Shown here: positions 9,321-17,176 of the stretch, piece after piece
Position numbering within the stretch: position 1 is the stretch's first letter
Layout of the letters: every line of letters starts with the position of its first letter
Origin: Chryseobacterium tructae
Lineage (GTDB): Bacteria; Bacteroidota; Bacteroidia; Flavobacteriales; Weeksellaceae
DNA: 64,000 nt
Reading direction: 5' to 3'
Assembly (NCBI RefSeq): GCF_030409875.1
Contig: NZ_JAUFQR010000001.1
Location: forward strand, 1,860,001 to 1,924,000
Position numbers and translations under genes: made by a program
Notes under the pieces: model-generated
The model's input: only the letters and a program-made list of their open reading frames with translations
Told to the model about the DNA's origin: nothing
Database searches by the model: none

Positions 9321-9386
9321 AAGTCTCCTGACTTTGAGCCATGCAATTAAAAATATTTTGGGAAACATACTCCAAAGTCATGAGCG
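9321..9386. repeat. Dispersed hairpin repeat, family R copy 4 (right end lost at a junction)
   Basis: Same sequence as copy 3 up to CCAAAGTCATGAG, but the usual ACTTCGGAGAGCGG tail is missing. The repeat runs straight into the last codons of an AraC gene (GCGGCCAGACC). The repeat therefore marks a deletion or recombination breakpoint. Confidence 0.75.
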
Positions 9387-9424
9387 GCCAGACCCCAAAC
9401 GAATATAAAAATACCAGGAAATAA
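9386..9424 (+). pseudogene. Remnant of an AraC gene: last 12 codons plus its downstream region
   Basis: Codons G-Q-T-P-N-E-Y-K-N-T-R-K-stop match the C-terminus of the intact AraC gene at 304-1491 (G-Q-T-P-N-E-Y-K-N-T-L-K-stop). The similarity continues through the intergenic DNA: both loci have TTTTAAGCTTTTGAAACCT soon after the stop, then GAATTAATTGAG or a close variant, TTTTGCAT, ATAATTCAAAT and ATGAAAAA. The serine-hydrolase gene at 9513 thus occupies the position the outer-membrane gene has at 1-214. The body of the AraC gene has been deleted. Confidence 0.75.
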
Positions 9425-9512
9425 GTGCCAATTTATGCACTTTTAAGCTTTTGAAACCTCTTCTCATTTTTGTTATATGAATTTTGCATGTAAATAATTC
9501 AAATTACATGTT

Positions 9513-10631
9513 ATGAAAAAGTTCTTATTACTAGTTGTTGTTATTTTTATCACCTCGTGCAGCAATGACGATTCAAACTCCTCAGCCGATAGAAAAGCAC
9601 AGGCACAGCAAAAACTTGATAAAGCTTTGTCCAACTTCCCGGGCTTAAGCCTTAGTGTAAAGACAGCTTCCGGGAATTATACCCTGGTTGCAGGAGACGC
9701 GGTAATTAATGAAAAGCCGATGGTTGCTTCTGCCCTTCACTATATGCAGAGTATTTCAAAAACCTTTACCGCAGTGGCTGTCCTAAAACTGAAAGAGGAG
9801 GGCAAAATTAATCTCGATGCCAGGGTAAACACCTATCTTCTTGATATTTGTAATCATCTGCCAAACGGAAATATCATTACAGTAAGGCAACTGCTTACGA
9901 TGACATCAGGCCTTCCTGATTATTTAGATAACGATCAGTTTTTAAACGATGCTGTTACAGGGCCACTGCCTATGACGAGCGAACAGGTATTGAGCTATAT
10001 ATACAATCAACCTGCAAAATTTGCACCCGGTACTTCATTTGGGTATTGCAATATAAACTATCACTTGCTGGCTCTTATTATAGATAGGGTTACTCCAAAC
10101 GGGCATCGAAAGTATATTACGGACAAAATAATTAACACCATTGGACTTTCCAGCACCTATTATATAGCGGGCTCGGCAAGCATTACGGCTCCTCAGGGGA
10201 CGACGGCCAGCTATCTGGAAATAGATGGTGCTTTTATCGATATGAGCCACTTGCAGTTGGGTACAGTCCTTACGTTCATTGGTGATGACGGTATTGTGGC
10301 TTCTGTTCAGGATATCGCGGGATTTTATTACAAGCTGCTCCATGACAAAACGGTATTGTCACCCGCATCACTGGAAGAAATGAAGGTTGCGGTGAGTGAT
10401 CAGGGTACTCCGATATATGGTTTAGGGCTGTATTTTTATAAAACCAATAGTGGCCTGCAAGCCATCGGCCACGAAGGTAGTGGGATCGGAGCCGGTGCCT
10501 ATGCTTTTTATTTTCCTTCCAAAAATACCAGCGTCGTCCTGTGTACAAACGCGGGAACGCTTACCGATGCTATAAAAGAGAAACAATTACGAACATTGTA
10601 TGAGGAAATTACAGGGATATTGCTTGAGTAA
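9513..10631 (+). CDS. Surface lipoprotein, beta-lactamase-fold serine hydrolase
   Basis: A 372-residue protein. The lipobox I-T-S-C gives Cys16, followed by S-N-D-D, the acidic pattern that sends Bacteroidota lipoproteins to the cell surface. Class-C beta-lactamase/DD-peptidase motifs: S-I-S-K (Ser80, Lys83), Y-C-N (tyrosine motif) and H-E-G near residue 320. Likely an esterase or D-aminopeptidase-like enzyme; beta-lactamase activity is not implied. Its promoter region is a relic of an AraC-controlled locus (see 9386). Confidence 0.9.
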   Translation: MKKFLLLVVVIFITSCSNDDSNSSADRKAQAQQKLDKALSNFPGLSLSVKTASGNYTLVAGDAVINEKPMVASALHYMQSISKTFTAVAVLKLKEEGKINLDARVNTYLLDICNHLPNGNIITVRQLLTMTSGLPDYLDNDQFLNDAVTGPLPMTSEQVLSYIYNQPAKFAPGTSFGYCNINYHLLALIIDRVTPNGHRKYITDKIINTIGLSSTYYIAGSASITAPQGTTASYLEIDGAFIDMSHLQLGTVLTFIGDDGIVASVQDIAGFYYKLLHDKTVLSPASLEEMKVAVSDQGTPIYGLGLYFYKTNSGLQAIGHEGSGIGAGAYAFYFPSKNTSVVLCTNAGTLTDAIKEKQLRTLYEEITGILLE

Positions 10632-10734
10632 AAACTAATTTAAACCGCTGCATCTCGTTCCTTATTTACGAAGATATCTGATAATAACGAGCCATTAGCA
10701 AGCAGTAATGGAAAGAGGAGTGAAGAAATTGCCA

Positions 10735-10790
10735 ATAGTCTCTCTGCTGCGCAACGTCTTCTGATTTTGAGCTGGGAGCGGAGGATTTAA
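10735..10790. repeat. Dispersed hairpin repeat, family R copy 5 (degenerate)
   Basis: Contains GTCTTCTGATTTTGAGC and GGGAGCGGAGG, recognisable pieces of family R with the hairpin arms eroded. The rest of the 10632-10917 spacer shows no gene. Confidence 0.45.
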
Positions 10791-10917
10791 TTTCCATCCA
10801 TGGAATAGTCAGGTGAATGTATGTTTGGTGTACTCAATCTTGTAGTTGGCTGAATGTATTATGAATAACATATTTGATTTATTATTACATTAGTACTACG
10901 TTAATTTTAAATCAATT

Positions 10918-11835
10918 ATGAAAGCATTGGTCATTTCAGGAGGAGGGAGCAAAGGTGCTTTTGCTGGTGGGGTAGCTGAACATCTTATAGAACATCATAA
11001 AAACGACTATGAACTCTTTGTAGGAACTTCAACCGGAAGTCTTCTGATTCCTTTTCTGGCTCTTGGAGATATCCAAAGAATTAAAAAGTTGTATACCACC
11101 ATCGAGCAGTCCGATATTTTTACGGTTTGTCTGTTTAAAATAACGAAGAAGAACGGTAAAGTAAAAGTAGGGATCAACCATCTTGGGATTATCAGGCAGT
11201 TTATAAAAAGACAAAAGACATTAGGAGACAGTACCAACCTCAGAAATCTTATCCGCAATAGTTTTACAAAGCAGGATTTTGAAAGAATAAAAGAACTGAA
11301 AAAAGAAATTGTAGTCACAGTAGCCAACCTTACAACGCAGCAAATAGAGTATAAGTCTTCTAATGAACACCGTTATGAGGATTTCTGCGACTGGATCTGG
11401 GCTTCATCCAATATGGTTCCTTTGATGAGCTTATGCCAGAAAAACCGAAATGAATATGCCGACGGAGGCTTTGGAAACCTTATCCCTTTACAGCATGCCC
11501 TGGAAAAAGGAGCATCATCCATAGATACCATTGTATTGCGGCTGGAAAAAACGTCATACAATAATCCACCTCTCCAGAATGTATTGGATGTTTTTGCCCG
11601 TACCACAGATTTTATGCTGAATCAGATTGCCAGTGACGATCTTATTATTTCACAGTTGGAAGCGGCAACCACCAACGTACACATCAATTTCTTTTTTATC
11701 AACAGGATACTCACCACCCATTCATTTATATTTGATAAAGAAGAGATGACGAAATGGTGGCAGGAAGGACTGGAGCTTTTCCAAACCACCGAATGCAAAA
11801 GTTTATTGTTAAAAGCGAAGCCTGTTGATCTATGA
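10918..11835 (+). CDS. Patatin-like phospholipase
   Basis: A 305-residue cytosolic protein. Patatin marks: glycine-rich oxyanion loop G-G-G-S-K-G (residues 8-13), nucleophile elbow G-T-S-T-G (Ser38) and catalytic D-G-G near residue 182. It hydrolyses acyl ester bonds of lipids as a Ser-Asp dyad enzyme. No signal peptide. Monocistronic; followed directly by a family R repeat. Confidence 0.92.
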   Translation: MKALVISGGGSKGAFAGGVAEHLIEHHKNDYELFVGTSTGSLLIPFLALGDIQRIKKLYTTIEQSDIFTVCLFKITKKNGKVKVGINHLGIIRQFIKRQKTLGDSTNLRNLIRNSFTKQDFERIKELKKEIVVTVANLTTQQIEYKSSNEHRYEDFCDWIWASSNMVPLMSLCQKNRNEYADGGFGNLIPLQHALEKGASSIDTIVLRLEKTSYNNPPLQNVLDVFARTTDFMLNQIASDDLIISQLEAATTNVHINFFFINRILTTHSFIFDKEEMTKWWQEGLELFQTTECKSLLLKAKPVDL

Positions 11836-11849
11836 ATTTTGAATCGTAA

Positions 11850-11925
11850 AGTCTTTGGATTTGACAGGTAAATAAGGTTGTTTTCTTTAAGCTTGCTTCA
11901 AAGTCAGGAGACTTCGGAGAGCGGG
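11850..11925. repeat. Dispersed hairpin repeat, family R copy 6
   Basis: Right half is canonical: TTCAAAGTCAGGAG, ACTTCGGAGAGCGGG. The left half is eroded (TTTGGATTTGACAGG). It overlaps the 3' end of the leftward ORF at 11904-12266 and marks the left edge of the AT-rich island. Confidence 0.7.
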
Positions 11926-12266
11926 TTTGTCCAATCATCATTATTTGTGTTTTCAAATATACTTATTAATTTTTCAGCTAAAACAATGTTTGCTTCGTCT
12001 GAACTTACTCCTTCAACAAGATTTATTTCTCCTGTTGGCATATTTAATATATTCTCTTGAGCATAATTGATGTAAGCCCTGTAGGTATTGTTTTGAATAT
12101 TTGCAACAATTCCAATTGCAATTCCATATTGATTCAAAAATATATTAAAGAAATCGTAGTAATCCAGTTGAGCTTCCATATATCTAGAATGGATGAATCT
12201 TTTTACATCATTACTACCGTCAAAAAAGTATTTTAACATTTTTGAATTAAAATTTGGATTTCCCAT
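11904..12266 (-). CDS. Hypothetical protein, 3' end formed by a repeat
   Basis: A 120-residue soluble protein rich in aromatic and acidic residues (for example Y-M-E-A-Q-L-D-Y-Y-D-F-F-N-I-F). I recognise no family. Its last residues (P-L-S-E-V-S) are encoded by the inserted hairpin repeat, so the native C-terminus may have been replaced. First gene of the leftward island 11.9-15.6 kb. Confidence 0.65.
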   Translation of the reverse strand: MGNPNFNSKMLKYFFDGSNDVKRFIHSRYMEAQLDYYDFFNIFLNQYGIAIGIVANIQNNTYRAYINYAQENILNMPTGEINLVEGVSSDEANIVLAEKLISIFENTNNDDWTNPLSEVS

Positions 12267-12398
12267 AATTATAAGTTTTTATTTTTAATACATTAAACTT
12301 ACTACATTAATTCTAAATTTTAAAATTAGTGCCTGAAAATGAAAAATTATAAAAAGAATGTTAAGTGTTTTTTCTAGAAAAACAAACAAAATATAAAA

Positions 12399-13394
12399 TT
12401 AATTGTAATTGTTTTTTCTTAAAAAAATTTCAAATTCACTCTTTATACTTTCAATTTTTTCCTCTGTAATTTGTTTCAACGCAGATGAGTGAATCAAATG
12501 GTACATAGAACCTCCTTTAAAAGAACTAGCGCGATATAGAGCCACAGATTCTCTATATTTTTTCCACTTCTGAATACTTGTTTTAAACAGTTCAATATTC
12601 ATTGAGTGATCTTCATCAACATTTTCTTTATTATGAATAATAAATTCAATTAGAAGATTTAACTCTTCATCTTTTTGTTTAAAACTATTATCTGCTTCTT
12701 CATTCATTTCTATTTGGGTTTCAGGTGAATTTGGATATAAAATTTCCCAAACAAAATTGTTGACTAACTCTAAAAAATCTTTACAATTGTTGAAATTTTT
12801 AATAATTACATCTTTTTCTATATTTATATTTGTAGCAAATTCATGACAAAAAATATGTCTAAATTCATAAGTATCCTTTATACTTTTTACAATCTCTGGT
12901 ATACGATTTCTTCTACTATCATTTAAAATATTTGAAATCTTATATACTGAAGTTTTATTAAAGTTTTTAAGTTCATCTAGAAAATCTTTACCAATAATAA
13001 CCGATAAATTTGAATTTATATCCTCAAAATTGTTGAATGACAATATATGACCTACAAGCTCTCCTACAGTTATAGACTTTGTTTGTATAGCTGCAATTAT
13101 TTCAAAATCTAATTTTATATTTTTTGATTGATTAAAATTCGAAACATTTTTATTATATGGTTCTCCGAAATCTACAAACTCTTTTACTATTGATTTGAAA
13201 AAAGCTTCAAAACAAGCAACCGTTGAAATTGGTATATATTTTAAAATCTCAATATTATAATCTCCGTTATAATTAATAAACTCACTTAATGCATACTCAA
13301 TATGATTAAGTCTCGAGCTAAAATCATGTCTAGAATTAAATTCTGTTCTAGATTTTATTGCCTTTATTTCTTGTATAAAATCTCTTTTTGCCAA
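12399..13394 (-). CDS. HEPN-like domain protein (possible RNase)
   Basis: A 331-residue, mostly helical protein. Residues 179-184 read R-H-I-F-C-H, an R-x4-H motif within the helical context E-F-R-H-I-F-C-H-E-F, the active-site signature of HEPN ribonucleases. An earlier segment, A-C-F-E-A-F-F-K-S-I-V-K-E, resembles the first helix of RiboL-PSP-type HEPN domains. HEPN proteins often act in toxin or anti-phage systems. Family assignment is inferred from the motif, not proven. Neighbours: an unknown protein, an FRG protein and a GNAT. Confidence 0.6.
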   Translation of the reverse strand: MAKRDFIQEIKAIKSRTEFNSRHDFSSRLNHIEYALSEFINYNGDYNIEILKYIPISTVACFEAFFKSIVKEFVDFGEPYNKNVSNFNQSKNIKLDFEIIAAIQTKSITVGELVGHILSFNNFEDINSNLSVIIGKDFLDELKNFNKTSVYKISNILNDSRRNRIPEIVKSIKDTYEFRHIFCHEFATNINIEKDVIIKNFNNCKDFLELVNNFVWEILYPNSPETQIEMNEEADNSFKQKDEELNLLIEFIIHNKENVDEDHSMNIELFKTSIQKWKKYRESVALYRASSFKGGSMYHLIHSSALKQITEEKIESIKSEFEIFLRKNNYN

Positions 13395-13538
13395 TTTTCA
13401 ATTTATGTTAAAGTTTTTTTTCATTGGGTTCTTAAAATGATCTACTCCATTATTTCCAAGTTTTTGTAATTCAAGTGTCCAATTTTTAAACGATTTGAAC
13501 ATTTCATCGGAGGTGTAGGATTAATGAAAACAACATAT

Positions 13539-14150
13539 TTATTGTAATATAGTAAAGTTAAAATATTCTAGTCTACTATACATTTCCTTAATTTCACTGA
13601 AATTAATTTCTATTTTACCGCTAAAGCTAATTGTTATAATATTCGAATTTGTTTTTGTGAAAAGGTGTATTAGCATTTCCATGCCGTTATTTCCTTCGAA
13701 TTTTTTAGCCCAATTTTCAAAGAAAGTAACATAATCAAAATAAATGAAATTTTCGTCAGAAGTTATAAAGCCTTTTAATCTTTCTTTAGCATCATCCAAT
13801 TCGTTTATAAAAATTTCCAATTCTAAACTAAACGAAAACAAAATATAGTAAAGAATAATCTGCCCTAACCCATCAATGATGCACACTTTGTCTTCATGAA
13901 ACATTACTAGAAAACTATCTAGATAATGTTGAGGAAACCCTATTTCTTCTTTATACTTACTTGAATAAATATCTCCGATTTTAATTGTTGATAGTTTTTC
14001 TAAAAACTCTCTTTTTTCATCTCGTAGAAAGAAATATTTTCCGTTATAACATTTATAGAGCCCGTCATAATGATAATCCGAATATTTTGAAAATCTTTCT
14101 GTTAAAGAAACATATAAAAATTGTAATTCATTATAAAAATTTTTATTCAT
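13539..14150 (-). CDS. Hypothetical protein of the HEPN/FRG island
   Basis: A 203-residue soluble protein, rich in Phe, Tyr and Lys, with no motif I recognise. Its start lies 37 nt downstream of the stop of the FRG gene and its stop is about 145 nt upstream of the HEPN-like gene start; all share one direction. Base composition is very AT-rich like its neighbours, unlike the genes beyond 16.1 kb, suggesting acquisition as a block. Confidence 0.7.
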   Translation of the reverse strand: MNKNFYNELQFLYVSLTERFSKYSDYHYDGLYKCYNGKYFFLRDEKREFLEKLSTIKIGDIYSSKYKEEIGFPQHYLDSFLVMFHEDKVCIIDGLGQIILYYILFSFSLELEIFINELDDAKERLKGFITSDENFIYFDYVTFFENWAKKFEGNNGMEMLIHLFTKTNSNIITISFSGKIEINFSEIKEMYSRLEYFNFTILQ

Positions 14151-14187
14151 TTTGCTTATTATTAAATATTTTGTATTGAATGACTTT

Positions 14188-15012
14188 CTATTTATTCCAA
14201 TAAATTTTATTATTACTTTCAGAAGTTATTTTTCTAATCCTTTCTACCTCTGTTGTGTTATCTTCAGTTGAAGCAAAATAAATAAATTCTTTAAAACCTT
14301 CATCTAAATAGTTAGAAATTTCAGCTTTTACTGCTGGTGATATATATATTTTTGTCAAATAATGATTGATATAAGGAATTTCTTCGATCGGCTTATTAAT
14401 ATCTTCTGATGTTAAAATAATGAAACTTCCATCTTGTCTAAATCTTCTAATTTCTCCAGCGTAATTTTCGAAGTCATCAGGAAACTGAGAATGGTGTTTC
14501 ACCATATAAGCTTTATCAAGATCAAATGGGTTTTGATTAAAAAACTTGTAGTCTTCTTCTCTTTGAAAATTAATTAATTGATCACCATAGTAAGGACATT
14601 CGTACAAGTATATCACGCCGTCATGATTAATATATGTCTTCGATTCATCGTCAATTGCAAAAAACATTGCACTGTTAAAATCTTGACTCCAATCAGTTAG
14701 CCTGGTATAAAATCCCAAATGTTGTGCTTGAAATAGATTATGCCATTCCTGCGCATATTTGGTATAGTCTTTATCAAAGTGTTCTAAAACGTTTATTTTA
14801 AGTGTTTCTTCATTATAATTTTCAAAAAAGATTTTTTCTTTTTCAAGAATATCAGCATCACTGAGGTCAGGATTTCTGGTAATGCTTGGTTTTATTGGCC
14901 AATCATTGATCTGCCCTCTAAAGAATGCTAAGTATGGAGAGAATCCGTCTTTTCTTATTTTTGTGCTGAAAGAGAGTAATTCTTCCAAAGTATTAGGTCG
15001 AAATGTTTTCAT
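14188..15012 (-). CDS. FRG-domain protein
   Basis: A 274-residue protein. The FRG domain covers about residues 20-220: A-F-F-R-G-Q-I-N-D-W near residue 30, then H-L-G-F-Y-T-R-L-T-D-W-S with S-A-M-F-F-A-I following, the domain's second conserved block. FRG domains occur in mobile and defence-associated genes of many bacteria; their biochemical activity is not settled. It ends 37 nt before the 203-aa gene and starts 26 nt after the GNAT stop, consistent with one operon. Confidence 0.88.
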   Translation of the reverse strand: MKTFRPNTLEELLSFSTKIRKDGFSPYLAFFRGQINDWPIKPSITRNPDLSDADILEKEKIFFENYNEETLKINVLEHFDKDYTKYAQEWHNLFQAQHLGFYTRLTDWSQDFNSAMFFAIDDESKTYINHDGVIYLYECPYYGDQLINFQREEDYKFFNQNPFDLDKAYMVKHHSQFPDDFENYAGEIRRFRQDGSFIILTSEDINKPIEEIPYINHYLTKIYISPAVKAEISNYLDEGFKEFIYFASTEDNTTEVERIRKITSESNNKIYWNK

Positions 15013-15038
15013 GATTAAATTATAAATATGATTTGGAG

Positions 15039-15524
15039 TTATTTTAATGGCTCAGTTTTTTTAAAGCCTAATTTATTATTAATATCTATAGTAGTAAAAT
15101 TATTTTGCTGAGTTATTGCTTTAACGATTTTTATTTGTTCTTTTTCAAAAGCTTTTTGTATAATTCTAATCTTGATTTCTGTACCAATTTTACGATTTCT
15201 GTATTGAGGATGAACTCCAACTGTGTCTATATAAAACATATTTTTGTGTTCAAAGTCTGTATTTCCATATCCATAGCCAACGCATCTTTCACCCTCCAAA
15301 GCCAGACAAAAAAATAAATCTTCTGAACGAAACGAGTTTAATTCTAATAATGATTTTTCGGATAAGAGATTTATTTCTTCAGAAATTTCATTATTAATTA
15401 TTTCTTGGATCTCTAAAAGATCTTCAGCTTCTGTTTTACTGAGAACCTCTCTAATAACAATATTATTATTTAATTGTGCATGATTATTAAAGTTTTCTCT
15501 ATGTAAAAGGTATACTTCTCCCAT
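15039..15524 (-). CDS. GNAT-family N-acetyltransferase
   Basis: A 161-residue protein with the acetyl-CoA pyrophosphate loop R-N-R-K-I-G-T-E-I preceded by the strand D-T-V-G-V-H-P, and a C-terminal N-N-K-L-G-F-K-K. Substrate unknown. Its ATG overlaps the stop codon of a 37-aa ORF upstream (TAATG), indicating translational coupling. Part of the FRG/HEPN transcript. Confidence 0.85.
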   Translation of the reverse strand: MGEVYLLHRENFNNHAQLNNNIVIREVLSKTEAEDLLEIQEIINNEISEEINLLSEKSLLELNSFRSEDLFFCLALEGERCVGYGYGNTDFEHKNMFYIDTVGVHPQYRNRKIGTEIKIRIIQKAFEKEQIKIVKAITQQNNFTTIDINNKLGFKKTEPLK

Positions 15525-15637
15525 TATTGATTATTTTTAAATTGTTCTTTACTTTTCTTAAAACCAATCTGTTGAAAGCTCCAAACATTCAATGCAGCAG
15601 AAATAATTATTATTAAATTCAATTTCATTTTTTGCAT
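15524..15637 (-). CDS. Short hydrophobic ORF coupled to the GNAT
   Basis: A 37-codon ORF encoding one hydrophobic helix (L-N-L-I-I-I-I-S-A-A-L-N-V-W) and a basic tail. Its TAA shares a base with the ATG of the GNAT gene. It may be a leader/coupling peptide, a small toxin-like membrane peptide, or the remnant of a secreted protein. No recognised family. Confidence 0.4.
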   Translation of the reverse strand: MQKMKLNLIIIISAALNVWSFQQIGFKKSKEQFKNNQ

Positions 15638-15804
15638 ATCATGAAAATAAAATTGGTTGTAAATCAATTTATAGATTATTCAGATTCAAATGTATTAATC
15701 CTCTAAATAATGGCGTTATGGCTTCCCGTAAACAACAAAAATAAAAAGGACTTCCAAATTTTTAATCAGTACTTTCACTGTATTTCTAGAAAATTTTCAT
15801 CACA

Positions 15805-15831
15805 AAAAAATCCCAACTTTCGTCAGGATTT
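15805..15831 (-). terminator. Terminator of the XRE gene
   Basis: On the minus strand AATCC and GGGATT pair around TGACGAAAGTT, followed by TTTTTTT. It overlaps the XRE stop codon. Confidence 0.6.
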
Positions 15832-16063
15832 ATTCATTTATAAGTTTAAAGAAATCAGATAAACTAATTTTTCTTGCTTCACATATTTTAAAAAGTGTTT
15901 CAACAGGTATTCTGTAGGTTTCTTCACTTTTAATTTTTCTAATGGTACTTTCTTCTACACCATGACTTTTGGCAAAAGAATTTTGTGACTTGCCTTCTTG
16001 AAGCCAAGGTATCAACCATTTTTTTGTAATGTATGAACAAATTTTTTCGTTTATATCTGTCAT
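15830..16063 (-). CDS. Small XRE-type helix-turn-helix regulator
   Basis: I chose the internal ATG at 16063 (M-T-D-I-N-E-K-I), giving 77 residues. The upstream extension is a translation of the operator region. The HTH reads N-S-F-A-K-S-H-G-V-E-E-S-T-I-R-K-I with the C-terminal P-V-E-T-L-F-K-I-C. A 24-bp perfect palindrome lies 30 nt upstream of the start, between this gene and the divergent gene at 16155, so it probably represses itself and its neighbour. Confidence 0.8.
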   Translation of the reverse strand: MTDINEKICSYITKKWLIPWLQEGKSQNSFAKSHGVEESTIRKIKSEETYRIPVETLFKICEARKISLSDFFKLINE

Positions 16064-16092
16064 ATAACAAATGAAATAATTAAATAATAAAA

Positions 16093-16116
16093 AATTACGG
16101 TCGATCGACCGTAATT
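16093..16116. promoter_or_regulatory. Perfect 24-bp palindromic operator
   Basis: AATTACGGTCGA is followed by its exact reverse complement. The GC-rich centre (CGGTCGATCGACCG) stands out in AT-rich DNA. It lies between the divergent XRE gene (start 16063) and the 179-aa gene (start 16155), a standard regulator-operator layout. Confidence 0.75.
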
Positions 16117-16154
16117 GAATTTCTTTTATTACATTTATAAAAAAATACAACCTC

Positions 16155-16694
16155 ATGAAAAAAATAAAAACAGATTTTGACACCCGGTTTCGGGCGGATA
16201 AGAAGCATTCAGGATTCCAGCTGATAGAAAATTTCTTTCAGTTCAATGAGCTGGATGTTTCCAAAAAAAGGCTCAGCAATATTATGAATTATGCAATAAA
16301 AAAGAATAGTTGGATCAATGAAGATCCGGCGGTTATCTTTCAGTTTCATCAGTCGATGCGGTCGTTGATCCGGGCAGGGTACCTCATCATGCTGAAGGAA
16401 AGAAAATGGACTGTAGATACCCAGCCGGAAAAGATTTCCCCGTGGCTTCTGGGCCTGCTTTCGGAGAAGGAATACCGGAATCCGCTGCTGGTTTTCAAAA
16501 AAGCATTCAGAGCATACACCCTCAAAGAATTTGATTATTTTATGTCCGGAATCGTCTATTTCTCCATGGGTGTCTATGAAAATCTACCGGAAAGAAATAT
16601 GGTGATGCCCTACATTCATACTGTTAAAATGCTGGATGCAGCACATCTTATCATTCAAAGAAGGCGAGAAAAGAAAATGGCTGACATTAATTGA
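16155..16694 (+). CDS. Hypothetical protein, divergent from the XRE regulator
   Basis: A 179-residue basic soluble protein; no family recognised. Codons such as CGG, CCG and CTG are clearly more GC-rich than in the island to its left. It includes R-S-L-I-R-A-G-Y-L-I-M-L-K-E-R-K-W and ends in a charged helix Q-R-R-R-E-K-K. Control by the palindrome at 16093 is likely. Confidence 0.75.
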   Translation: MKKIKTDFDTRFRADKKHSGFQLIENFFQFNELDVSKKRLSNIMNYAIKKNSWINEDPAVIFQFHQSMRSLIRAGYLIMLKERKWTVDTQPEKISPWLLGLLSEKEYRNPLLVFKKAFRAYTLKEFDYFMSGIVYFSMGVYENLPERNMVMPYIHTVKMLDAAHLIIQRRREKKMADIN

Positions 16695-16796
16695 GGATAG
16701 GAGGGTTGTGTATAAACTATTGATTCAGATGGTTAATGTATTGATGATATGTCTTTAAACGCAAAGTTTTAGCTACATTATGCGTATTTTCAGGGA

Positions 16797-16935
16797 GCAA
16801 AAGATAGGATCAACTTTGTTGATTCGTCGAAGCATGCGGATAAATATACCGTTTAATCAGCGACAAAGTCATATTCCTTTGCCTCCTTACAATAAGGCGG
16901 AATTACTCATATACTTTGCGTTTCTTTTTACTCAA
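16797..16935. repeat. Dispersed repeat, family S copy 1
   Basis: Shares with 18840-18965 the blocks ATCAACTTTGTTGATTC, TTTGCCT-CTTAC-ATAA-GC-GAAT and ACTTTGCGTT, in the same order. Non-coding; function unknown. Confidence 0.6.
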
Positions 16936-16968
16936 GAAATAATTTCAATATGATCTCCAGCTGAACAA

Positions 16969-17049
16969 GTTTCTTGACTTTGAGCTCGTAAAGTCGTAAG
17001 ATTATTTTCTTTAAACTGCTCCAAAGTGAGGAAACTTCGGAGAGCAGGG
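16969..17049. repeat. Dispersed hairpin repeat, family R copy 7
   Basis: TTTCTTGACTTTGAGCTCGT on the left; CTCCAAAGTGAGGAAACTTC then GGAGAGCAGGG on the right. Closest relative is copy 1 at 2971. Confidence 0.7.
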
Positions 17050-17122
17050 AGCAAGTGATGTGAGCATCCCTTATGTTTTCACATCCATAAATGTATTGTA
17101 AACTTTGCCGATAAATAAGAAA

Positions 17123-17155
17123 TGCCCCTAAAAAGTGTCTAACTTTTTGGGGGCA
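17123..17155 (-). terminator. Terminator hairpin after the fibre gene
   Basis: TGCCCCTAAAAAGT and ACTTTTTGGGGGCA pair almost fully around a 5-nt loop. On the minus strand it directly follows the stop of the gene at 17177. Confidence 0.75.
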
Positions 17156-17176
17156 GTCTATTTTAAGAGCATTATA

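Noticed and set aside
8855..9368. Leftward ORFs opposite the small secreted protein
   Set aside because: They are antisense to a gene with a proper signal peptide and extend into repeat DNA.
9513..10631. Beta-lactamase resistance gene
   Set aside because: It has the fold and S-x-x-K/Y-x-N motifs but belongs to the broad serine-hydrolase lipoprotein group; nothing in it points to antibiotic hydrolysis.
11878..12060. 60-codon rightward ORF
   Set aside because: Antisense shadow of the hypothetical gene at 11904-12266 and built partly from a repeat.
15830..16183. 117-aa version of the XRE gene
   Set aside because: The first 40 codons translate the 24-bp palindrome and promoter region; the ATG at 16063 gives a normal small regulator.
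2971..17049. CRISPR array as explanation for the family R repeats
   Set aside because: Copies are irregularly spaced by hundreds to thousands of bases with genes between them, vary in sequence, and no cas gene is present.
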